A DNA stretch of 64,000 nucleotides. Origin: Candidatus Rhodoferax randersensis. Lineage in GTDB: Bacteria > Pseudomonadota > Gammaproteobacteria > Burkholderiales > Burkholderiaceae_C. The notes under the pieces were generated by a model. It ran no database searches, was not told where the DNA came from, and was given only the letters and a program-made list of their open reading frames with translations. The position numbers and the translations under genes are program-made. Shown piece after piece: positions 50,796 to 60,000 of this stretch (position 1 is the stretch's first letter; every line of letters starts with the position of its first letter). The DNA is taken from the NCBI GenBank assembly GCA_016718155.1, contig JADKEH010000006.1, positions 186,001 to 250,000 on the forward strand, read 5' to 3'.

Positions 50796-53021
50796 ATGGC
50801 GGTGATCAACGGCACAACTGGTAACGACACGCTGGTGGGTGGCGACGCCAGCGACTTCATGTACGGGCTGGGCGGTGACGACGTTCTGAACGGCAACGCT
50901 GGCAATGACGCACTCAACGGCGGGCCAGGCAACGACACGCTAAACGGGGGTGACGGCAAGGACTACGTGGCCTACAGCGATGCTACGGCCGGGGTAACAC
51001 TCAACCTCGCCAACGGCACGGCCAGTGGCGGCGGTGGCAGTGATACGCTGATCAGCATCGAGACCGCGTTTGGCAGCCCCTTTGGTGACAACTTCAGTGG
51101 CGATGGCGGCGCCAATTCCTTGTTTGGCCGCGGCGGTGACGACGTGATCGACGGCGGCGCCGGTGACGACATTCTCTCGGGCGACGAAGGCAACGACACC
51201 TTGATTGGCGGCCTGGGGCGCGATACGGTCGTCCTCTACAGCGCCACCTCAGGTGTAACGGTCAATCTTGCCTTGGGAGCGGCCAGTGGTGGCGGCCTGG
51301 GCAATGACACGCTGAGCGGCATTGAGGCGGTGGAGGGCAGCAGTTTCGCCGACACCATGACGGGTGGCGACGACGACGATGTGTTGGCGGGGTGGGGCGG
51401 CGACGATGTCATTGATGGCGGTGGCGGCAACGACCGCGCCGATTTCTCCGGCAATTTTTCAGACTACAGCATCGTCTACGACGCCGAGGCGGTACGCTTC
51501 ACCATCACCGACCTGACTGCAACGCGCGATGGCCGCAACCTCGTCAGCAATGTTGAGAGCTTTCAGTTCAATGATGTGGTCAAGACCGCTGCGCAGTTGT
51601 CGGGCGTGCCAGATCCCGATACCACTCCTCCGAGACTGACTGATCTGACCCCCGCCAATGGGGCGACCGGTGTAGCCGTTGATACCAACTTCGTCGGGAC
51701 CAGCTCCGAGCCCATTGTCAGGGGTGTCGGCACGATCAGCTTGCGGCGTTTCGACGGTACGGTGGTTGAGAGCTACGACGTGGCGACCAGCAACAACGTC
51801 ACGATTGCGGGCACCACGCTTACCCTCAACCCGACGCTCAATCTCTTGCCGGGCACGGGCTACTCGGTGGAGATACCGGTCGGCGCTTTCAAGGACTTGG
51901 CTGGCAACAGCGCGCCGCAGAACCCGCAGGTCATCACGTTCACCACCGGGGGCACCGCACAAACCGGTACACCGAACAACGACACCCTCAACGGCACGGT
52001 AGGCGATGATCTGATTGATGGCGCGGCCGGCGACGATGTAATTGACGGCGGTGCGGGCAACGACACCTTGCTCGGTGGCGCTGGCACTGACACGCTGATT
52101 GGCGGCGCGGGCAATGACACCCTTGACGGCGGCACCGGCGCCGACCGGATGGAAGGTGGCAGCGGCGCTGACGTGTACTACGTGGACAACGCGGCCGACC
52201 TGGTAATCGAGCTTGACAATGCATTGGGCATCGCACCGGACCCCCGCCCCGGCCTGGACCTGGGCAGCGCCATCGACAAGGTGGTGAGCAGCGTCAGTTA
52301 CAGCCTGACTGCATTCGTCGAAAATCTGGAGCTGGCTTCCGGCAGCGGCAATCTCGGCGGTGTCGGCAACAGCCTGGACAACATGATGGTTGGCAGTGAA
52401 GGCCACAACAGCTTTACCGGTGGTGTGGGCAACGACGTTATTGATGGCAAGGCCGGCATCGATACGGCTGTGTTCAGCGGTGCGCGAGCGCTGTACAGCT
52501 TCACCCTGGGGGCCGCCACCATAACCGTGGCCGCCAACACGGGCACTGACGGGGTCGACAGCCTGAGCAACATCGAGCGGCTGCAGTTCGCCGACGCTCG
52601 TGTGGCGATCGATACCGGCTTGGCTCAGGCTGGCGGTGGCACCGCCTTGCTGGTCGGCGCCGTGCTGGGCCAAGGCGCGCTGACGGCCAAGAAGCCTTTG
52701 GTCGGCGCGGTGCTCGACTTGTTCGACCAGGGCTTCACGCTTCAGGATCTTTCGGGCGCGGTGATGCGCCTGGACATCTGGGGTCTGTTGGCCAATGGCG
52801 GCGCCACCAGCGCCAGCAACACGCAGATCGCCAGCTACCTGCTGACCACGGTCAATGGCACAACCCCGGATGCCGCCACCCTGAACGCGGCGGTGACGGC
52901 ACTGGATGGCGAAACCGGTGCAGCCCAGGGCACCTTCTTGTGGCACCTGGCCGAGTCGGCGCAGAACCAGCTTCAGGTCAATCTGGTTGGGCTGGCACAG
53001 ACTGGGTTAGAGTTCGTTTAG
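50796..53021 (+). CDS. RTX protein 3: RTX calcium-binding protein with Ig-like and shared C-terminal domain
   Basis: 741 residues. It starts MAVINGTTGNDTLVGGDASD, straight into RTX repeats, so no N-terminal enzyme is present. Repeats with the interspersed beta motif GVTLNLANGTASGGGGSDTLI fill about residues 1-250. An SbsA-type Ig domain (DLTPANGATGVAVDTNF...GYSVEIPVGAFKDLAGN) follows, then a second RTX block (GNDTLLGGAGTDTLIGGAGND), YYVDNAADLVIELDNA and the shared C-terminal domain ending TGLEFV. It is 37 bp from RTX gene 2; the ATG at 50796 is chosen because the frame's earlier start lies inside gene 2. Probably secreted by a type I system; role unknown. Confidence 0.87.
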   Translation: MAVINGTTGNDTLVGGDASDFMYGLGGDDVLNGNAGNDALNGGPGNDTLNGGDGKDYVAYSDATAGVTLNLANGTASGGGGSDTLISIETAFGSPFGDNFSGDGGANSLFGRGGDDVIDGGAGDDILSGDEGNDTLIGGLGRDTVVLYSATSGVTVNLALGAASGGGLGNDTLSGIEAVEGSSFADTMTGGDDDDVLAGWGGDDVIDGGGGNDRADFSGNFSDYSIVYDAEAVRFTITDLTATRDGRNLVSNVESFQFNDVVKTAAQLSGVPDPDTTPPRLTDLTPANGATGVAVDTNFVGTSSEPIVRGVGTISLRRFDGTVVESYDVATSNNVTIAGTTLTLNPTLNLLPGTGYSVEIPVGAFKDLAGNSAPQNPQVITFTTGGTAQTGTPNNDTLNGTVGDDLIDGAAGDDVIDGGAGNDTLLGGAGTDTLIGGAGNDTLDGGTGADRMEGGSGADVYYVDNAADLVIELDNALGIAPDPRPGLDLGSAIDKVVSSVSYSLTAFVENLELASGSGNLGGVGNSLDNMMVGSEGHNSFTGGVGNDVIDGKAGIDTAVFSGARALYSFTLGAATITVAANTGTDGVDSLSNIERLQFADARVAIDTGLAQAGGGTALLVGAVLGQGALTAKKPLVGAVLDLFDQGFTLQDLSGAVMRLDIWGLLANGGATSASNTQIASYLLTTVNGTTPDAATLNAAVTALDGETGAAQGTFLWHLAESAQNQLQVNLVGLAQTGLEFV

Positions 53022-53156
53022 CGGATCGAGTCTGCCGCTGCCACCTGGCGCCGATGCAGTCGATGGATCGGACAGTGGTATGAGTTTGGTTTTGTTTTCT
53101 TTGGCACTGGGTTCGGCAGGACCCCGTTGTGCGCTGGGCACGGCACGCAATTTATC

Positions 53157-53165
53157 GGAGGTGAT
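53157..53165 (+). promoter_or_regulatory. Near-perfect Shine-Dalgarno site of RTX gene 4
   Basis: GGAGGTGAT is complementary to the 3' end of 16S rRNA over nine bases, with 6 nt from GGAGG to the ATG at 53168. It is the strongest ribosome site seen in the window and fixes the start. Confidence 0.8.
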
Positions 53166-53280
53166 CCATGACAATCATCAACGGAACAGCCGGTGACGAT
53201 GTACTGAACGGAACAGCCGGGGACGACACGCTGAGTGGCCTCGACGGCAACGACAATTTGTTTGGCGGCGCGGGCAACGA

Positions 53281-54222
53281 TCGCTTGGACGGTGGGAACG
53301 GTTTCGACTTCGTTTCCTACAGTGCCGCCAGTGCCGGCATCAGCTTGAATCTGTCAACTGGCACAGCCACTGGCGGCGACGGAAGCGATACGCTGATCGG
53401 TATTGAAGGTGCTTATGGCAGCGGATTTGCCGACACTTTGATCGGGGATGCAGCAGCGAACAACCTGCTGGGCAATGCTGGCGACGACTCGATTTCTGGT
53501 GCAGCGGGCATTGACTATCTGGTTGGAAACACCGGCAACGACACCCTGGACGGTGGCGCCGACAATGACTACGCCACCTACTTCCTGGCCGGCGGGCCGG
53601 TCACTGTCAATCTGACCCTGGGAACAGCCACCGGGGCCGATGGCAACGATGTGCTCATCAGCATCGAAAACGCGGGTGGCAGCAACGGCTTTGGTGACAC
53701 GTTGATCGGCAACGCGGCGGCCAATTTGCTGAGCGGCGAAGGTGGCGACGACGTGCTGGAAGGCCTGGATGGAGGCGACAATTTGTCCGGCGGCGCCGGT
53801 AACGATCGCTTGGACGGGGGCAGTGGCTACGACTACGCCTCCTACGGTGCCGCCAGTGCCGGCATCAGCTTGAATCTGTCAACCGGCACAGCCACTGGCG
53901 GCGACGGAAGCGATACGCTGATCGGCATTGAGGGTGCTTATGGCAGCGGATTTGCCGACACTTTGATCGGGGATGCCGCAGCGAACAACCTGCTGGGCAA
54001 TGCTGGCGACGACTCGATTTCTGGTGCAGCGGGCATTGACTATCTGGTTGGAAACACCGGCAACGACACCCTGGACGGTGGCGCCGACAATGACTACGCA
54101 ACGTACTTCCTGGCCGGCGGGCCGGTTGCCGTGAATCTGACCCTGGGAACAGCCACCGGGGCCGATGGCAACGACGTGTTAATCAGCATCGAAAACGCCG
54201 GTGGCAGCAACAGCTATGGCGA
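53281..54222 (+). repeat. 525-bp tandem duplication inside RTX gene 4
   Basis: The segment beginning TCGCTTGGAC at 53281 recurs at 53806, a period of 525 bp or exactly 175 codons, preserving frame. The two units are almost identical for more than 400 bp, implying a recent unequal exchange. Confidence 0.88.
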
Positions 54223-54583
54223 CACGCTGATCGGCAACGCGGCGGTCAATCTGCTTAGCGGCGAAGGCGGCGACGACGTGATTGATGGCAACGGCGGTCA
54301 GGACACGGTCACGGGCGGCGGCGGTCGTGACCTGTTCAGGCTCTCTCCACTGACGGGCGCACTGCTGACCATCACCGACTTTTCCGCCGCAGTCAGCGGT
54401 GATGCGCTTGACCTCTCGCTATTGCTGGCCTATAGCGCCGCCAGTGGTGGCTACGACGTCTACACCGATCCTTTCGCAAAAAGCTATCTGCGCGTCCAAC
54501 AAATCGGCTCAGACGCCGTGGTGCAATGGGACCCTGACGGACAGATTGAGCCAGACCCCTACAGCAACAGCGAGCCACGGACC

Positions 54584-55614
54584 TGGCAGACCGTGGCAGT
54601 CCTGCAAAACGTTAACGTCGCCACGCTGGTGCGCCAGAACTACAGCGGCATCGCCATCGTCGGCACCGACCGCGACGACACCCTGGTGGGCGACATCTGG
54701 ACCGACCTCATCGTGGCCGGGTTGGGCAACGACACGCTGGATGGCGGCGCTGGGGCCGACCGCATGGAAGGCGGACGGTGCGGACACCTACTACGTGGAC
54801 AACGCGACCGACCTGGTGGTGGAGGCTGACAATGCATTGGGCATCGCACCGGACCCCCGCCCCGGCCTGGACCTGGGCGGCTCCATCGACAAGGTCATTG
54901 CCAGCGTCAGCTTCAGCCTGGGGCATATGTGGAGAACCTCACACTCGCCGCGGCCGCAGGCAACCTGAGTGGCACCGGCAACGCCTTGGACAACGTGCTG
55001 CTCGGCAACGAAGGCCACAACAGCTTCACCGGCGCGGGCGGCAACGACAACATTGATGGCGGCGCTGGTGCCGATACGGCCGTCTACAGCGGCAAGCGCG
55101 CAGAATTCACCGTGAGCAAGACCAGCACCGGCCTGAGCGTCGTGGACAGCCGAGGCAGCGATGGCACCGACACCTTGACCAACATCGAACGCCTGCAGTT
55201 CGCCGACGCTCGTGTGGCGATCGATACCGGTGCGGCCCAGTCCGCTGGAGGCACTGCCTTGCTGATCGGCGCCGTGCTGGGCCAAGGCGCGCTGGCAGCC
55301 AAGAAACCATTGGTCGGTGCGGTGCTCGACTTGATTGACCAAGGCTACAGCTTTCAGACGCTCTCTGGCGCGGTGATGCGCCTGGACATCTGGGGCCTGT
55401 TGGCCAATGGCGGCGCCACCAGCGCCAGCAACACGCAGATCGCCAGCTACCTGCTCACCACCGTCAATGGCACAACCCCGGATGCCACCACCCTGAACGC
55501 GGCCGTGACGGCGCTGGACAGCGAAACCGGTGCGGCCCAGGGGACCTTCCTCTGGCATCTGGCAGAGTCGGCGGCCAACCAGCAGCAGGTCAACCTGGTG
55601 GGGTTGGCTCAGAG
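54584..55614 (+). repeat. ~1.03-kb near-identical repeat, copy in RTX gene 4
   Basis: Matches 59515-60548 in RTX gene 5 base for base in every stretch compared by eye, apart from three missing bases (two near 54775, one near 54920). Codes for the end of the T1SS-like domain, the last RTX block and the shared C-terminal domain. Confidence 0.88.
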
Positions 55615-55757
55615 TGGGCTGGAGTTCGAAGCTTGACTCCACGCTGGTTTCACCACGAGTCCAACAACGTCGACGCGACCGCGTCAATCAACTCCAGAGC
55701 GGAGACCGGATTCCCTTGATGTGAGCGGAAACTTCTCTAAAGCAGCAGCTTGGGCCT

Positions 55758-56885
55758 TTATTCGCCTAGCATTCGCAACAAGTCCACCATCCGGCGACAG
55801 TGGGTCTTTTCAAGAAGATGTCGAATGTGTGTGCGCACGGTGCTGACACCAACTTGGTTTGCGTCGGCCACGGTTTCCGCCGCATCACCGTTGGCCAGTC
55901 GCTTGAGTACCCGCACTTCCGCTGGTGTGAGCCGGCAACGAGCCGTGACCGCCTGCATTCGGGCTTCTTTGTTCAAGGCCGCATTGCCGAGTTGAACCAC
56001 CGCCAAGATTTCAGCCTGTGGCCAGTGTTTGCGCATTGCGGAGTCTGGCAGCATGCGCGTCAAGTGCAAGGCTGCAGTGGAGAATCCCACTGCCTGCGGC
56101 AGCCACAGCGCCACTTCCTGGGTCAAGCCGATTGCTGCCAAACCAAGCGAGACCTGAAACCGTACCTGATCCACTTGTGCAATGCGTGTGACCTGACCCG
56201 CCGAGGCATGAACGACGCCACTGATTTTCAAAGCGTTGGCGGCACGGTTGGCGTAGTGGAGCGTGCCGTCCCGGCGCAACACCATCACGGGTGATGGCAT
56301 GGCTTCGAGTGTTTGCTCAATTGCATCGCCTTCCAGCCGCAGGCGCTCGAATACCCAATAGCTGTGCAAAGCGCGTCGCAGCGCGGGTTGCAGCGCTTGG
56401 AAGGCGCGCAACTGCCCGGCGTCAAAGTCAGGCAAGCCGTCTTCGCGAAACAAGGCGAGTTTGGTCATGGGAACAACGCCTGGGCGCGCGCTATCTTCCA
56501 CCAAGGCGCTCATGACACTCTTGAGCCCCACCCTGCGACCAAATCCATTGTAGAAGTCGGTTCGAACGAGTTCCTTCCACGGCAGGAATTCGCTACCCAC
56601 AAAGCAGCGCCCGGCGGCGGAGCGACGGTGCCCCAAGGGGTGCAGTGCCCACGGGTCCTGCGCGCCCCAATGCCCGGTGTACTCAAGCTTGGCATCCGGA
56701 TCGGCACCAGATTCGACCCACCACACCTTGTTCGGCAGGCTTGGCGCGGATGAAGCCCAAAAATACACCGAGGAAGCGCCAAAGCCGCGTCGCACTTCGT
56801 CCGCAAATGCAGTCCAGCGTGACGCATCAGAGGCCGCTTCAAAGGCGGTCAATGCCATCCGCTGGATCGCGTTGTCATCAATCAT
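55758..56885 (-). CDS. LuxR-type transcriptional regulator
   Basis: 375 residues. The C-terminal HTH is of LuxR/FixJ type: RCRLTPAEVRVLKRLANGD, then AAETVADANQVGVSTVRTHI and HLLEKTHCRRMVDLLRML, at about residues 315-372. The N-terminal ~310 residues are a sensory region without an acyl-homoserine-lactone domain that I can recognise. A PAS-like stretch, LEAMPSPVMVLRRDGTLHYANRAANAL, lies near residue 205. It is the only minus-strand gene inside the RTX array and is a natural candidate for controlling RTX gene 5 (divergent, 199-bp gap) or the whole set; this is inference. Starts at 56954 and 56987 are also in frame; 56885 gives the most family-like N-terminus (DDNAIQRMALTAFEAASD). Confidence 0.82.
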   Translation of the reverse strand: MIDDNAIQRMALTAFEAASDASRWTAFADEVRRGFGASSVYFWASSAPSLPNKVWWVESGADPDAKLEYTGHWGAQDPWALHPLGHRRSAAGRCFVGSEFLPWKELVRTDFYNGFGRRVGLKSVMSALVEDSARPGVVPMTKLALFREDGLPDFDAGQLRAFQALQPALRRALHSYWVFERLRLEGDAIEQTLEAMPSPVMVLRRDGTLHYANRAANALKISGVVHASAGQVTRIAQVDQVRFQVSLGLAAIGLTQEVALWLPQAVGFSTAALHLTRMLPDSAMRKHWPQAEILAVVQLGNAALNKEARMQAVTARCRLTPAEVRVLKRLANGDAAETVADANQVGVSTVRTHIRHLLEKTHCRRMVDLLRMLGE

Positions 56886-57084
56886 GAGTTTGCTGCGCTG
56901 CCACTTTCGAGGGGAGGGCGACACCTGACCGTCCGAATTGTGTGGTGTTTGCATGGCGAAGGCAACCGAATCGGGCGCTTTTGTCATCAATATGGAGGAT
57001 GCGGCGGCCCAGGCAAGCTGACAAAATAGTGGGCGGTCGCCAGCGCGGGCGCGCGGACCGAGCAATTCTTCACAGGGGGAGACC

Positions 57085-60000
57085 ATGGCAATCATCAACG
57101 GCACTACGGCGGACGACACACTCATAGGCACGGTCGGAGACGACACGCTTGGTGGCTTGGACGGTAACGACAACCTCTCGGGCGGCGCGGGCAACGACAG
57201 TCTTGACGGCGGCAACGGCAACGACTCGCTCTATGGTGAAGACGGCAACGACACGCTAGTCGGCGGCGCCGGTGCCGACAACCTTACAGGCGGCGCTGGC
57301 AACGACTCCTTGGACGGCGGCGCCAATACTTCCGGTCAAAACTTCGACTTTGCGATTTATGACGATGCAACCTCCGCCGTGCAGGTCAATCTCTCCCTTG
57401 GTACGGCCACTGGCGGCGGTGTCGGCAATGACACACTGATCGGCATCGAGGGCGTGAACGGCTCCGCGTTTGATGATCTCATCACTGGCGGTGCCACCGA
57501 GGACTGGTTTATGGGGGGAGCCGGCAATGACACGATTGACGGCGGTGCGGGCAACGACTTCGTCAACTATGACGACAACTCCACTACCGCTGGCGTCACC
57601 ATCAACTTGCTGACTGGCGTGGTTTCCGGAGGCGCGGGAAATGACGTGTTGTCAAACATTGAACACGTCAAGGGTTCGATCTTCAGCGACACCATCACTG
57701 GCAACGCGGCCAATAACTACATACAAGGCAAAGCCGGTGACGACATCATTGACGGTGGTGCTGGTTCAGACCGGGCCGCGTACGAGAGCGCTTCGGGCGG
57801 CGTGACAGTCAGTCTGGTCACCAACACCTCATCTGGTCCCGACGGCAACGACACATTGATTAGCATCGAGAGCCTGCGCGGTTCGGGTTTTGCTGACAAC
57901 CTCACCGGCAATGCCGGTCCAAACAGTTTCCAGTGCCGCGGTGGCGATGACCTTGTTTATGGCGGCGACGGAAATGACACGCTGGAAGGTGAAGGAGGCA
58001 GCGACACCTTGTTCGGTGAAGCAGGCGCCGACACCCTCGACGGCGGCGCCGGGGACGACATCATCGACGGCGGAGTCATTCTGGATCGGATCAACGGCAC
58101 CGACTACAACTGGGTGCGATACACCTTGGCCACTGCCGGGGTCACCATCAACCTGTCGGGTATAACGGGCGACGGCAGCACCGGCCAGGGCGTGGCGACG
58201 GGTGACGCCTCGGTGGGAACCGACACCTTGAGGAATGTGAACTTCATTCAGGGCTCCAATTTCAACGACATATTCACCGGCAGCAGCGCACTGGTCTTTG
58301 AACAGATTGAAGGTGGCGCCGGCAACGACACGCTGGACGGTGGCGCCATCACGGACACCCTGAACTACAACAACAGCAACCGCGTCTCTTACCAAAACGC
58401 CACGGGCGCGGGGGTCACGGTCGACTTCATTGCCGGCACGGCGGTTGGCCTGGCGGGCAGCAACGCTGGCAGCGACACGCTGGTGAACTTCAATCTGGTG
58501 CGGGGGAGCGCCTTCAGCGACACGCTGCTCGGTTCCGACCGGACCGACGTTGCAGAGTTCTTTGAGGGCCGTGATGGCAACGACACCATCGATGGCCGCG
58601 GTGGCTCTGACATTGCGCGTTACGACTTTGCCACCGCTGACGTCACCGTCAATCTGGCCACCGGTACCGCGACCGGCGCCGGCGTTGGCACCGACACGTT
58701 GCTCAACATCGAAGGGGTGCAGGCCTCGCCCTATGATGACAACCTGATCGGCGGCAACGCCGCCAATGGCGTGAGCGTTCTCGATGGGCTTTTTGAGTAC
58801 TTCCTCGGTGGCGCCGGCAACGACACCATCGACGGTGGCCAGGGCTACGATCTGGTGGCCTACACCAGCTCCACTGCGGGAGTTACCGTGGTCTTGAACG
58901 ATACTCAAGATGGTTCGGCCAGTGACGGCCTGGGCGGCACCGATGTGCTGAAAAACATTGAAGGCGTGCGGGGTTCTGAATTCAACGACACGCTGACCGG
59001 CAGCAATTCCGCCACCTTTGAATCCTTTGAAGGGCTGAAGGGCAACGACACCATCAACGGCCAGGGTGGGGTTGATCGGGTGGACTACAAGAACTCCAGG
59101 GCAGGGGTCACGGTCAATTTGACGACAGGTACGGCCGGCGACGGTGAAGGCGGCACGGATACGCTAAGCAACATCGAAGATGTGCGTGGTTCACGCGACT
59201 TTAACGACATCATTACCGGCAACGCCGCCGACAACAAGCTTGAAGGCATGGGTGGCCACGATACGGTCACAGGCGGAGCGGGCCGCGACCAGTTCACACT
59301 CTCGCCGCTGGTCGGCGCACTGCTGACCGTCACCGACTTTCAGACCGGGGCTGGTGCCGATGCGATCGATGTCTCGCAACTGCTGGCCGATAGCGCCAAC
59401 CGTGGTGGCTACGACATCAGCATGGACCCCTTTGTTGCAGGATACCTGCGAGGCCAACAGTCCAGCGCCGACACGCAGATTCAATGGGACGCCGACGCCA
59501 GCGGCCCTCTGGGTTGGCAGACCGTGGCAGTCCTGCAAAACGTTAACGTCGCCACGCTGGTGCGCCAGAACTACAGCGGCATCGCCATCGTCGGCACCGA
59601 CCGCGACGACACCCTGGTGGGCGACATCTGGACCGACCTCATCGTGGCCGGGTTGGGCAACGACACGCTGGATGGCGGCGCTGGGGCCGACCGCATGGAA
59701 GGCGGACGCGGTGCGGACACCTACTACGTGGACAACGCGACCGACCTGGTGGTGGAGGCTGACAATGCATTGGGCATCGCACCGGACCCCCGCCCCGGCC
59801 TGGACCTGGGCGGCTCCATCGACAAGGTCATTGCCAGCGTCAGCTTCAGCCTGGGGGCATATGTGGAGAACCTCACACTCGCCGCGGCCGCAGGCAACCT
59901 GAGTGGCACCGGCAACGCCTTGGACAACGTGCTGCTCGGCAACGAAGGCCACAACAGCTTCACCGGCGCGGGCGGCAACGACAACATTGATGGCGGCGCT

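Larger units (their letters stand above)
53168..55636 (+). pseudogene. RTX protein 4: RTX protein with internal T1SS-like domain; two compensating frame breaks
   Basis: About 822 residues if joined. The N-terminal RTX region contains two copies of a 175-residue unit (SAGISLNLSTGTATGG...). Next comes LTITDF, then DALDLSLLL and TWQTVAVLQNVN, resembling the type I secretion C-terminal target domain of the VCA0849 class. A further RTX block and the shared C-terminal domain (ending SGLEFEA) follow. Two bases are missing at about 54775 (GGACGGTG versus GGACGCGGTG in RTX gene 5), and one G is missing at about 54920-54923 (four G versus five). The sum is three bases, so the original frame returns after ~50 residues. 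The altered segment may be an error, or the protein may be made with a changed patch. The strong Shine-Dalgarno site argues that the gene is or was expressed. Confidence 0.85.

Noticed and set aside
49535..52946. Long minus-strand open frames (474 and 495 codons) opposite RTX genes 2 and 3
   Set aside because: Periodic RTX coding sequence leaves the antisense frame open. The translations are repetitive Val/Ala/Ser strings mirroring the RTX repeats.
53200..54300. Regular repeats that could suggest a CRISPR or satellite array
   Set aside because: They are in-frame GGxGxDxLx nonapeptide codons of RTX proteins, without unique spacers of constant length.
54399..54968. Separate gene in another frame within RTX gene 4
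   Set aside because: Only its last ~50 codons are meaningful, and they equal the homologous segment of RTX gene 5. It is the frame-shifted middle of gene 4.
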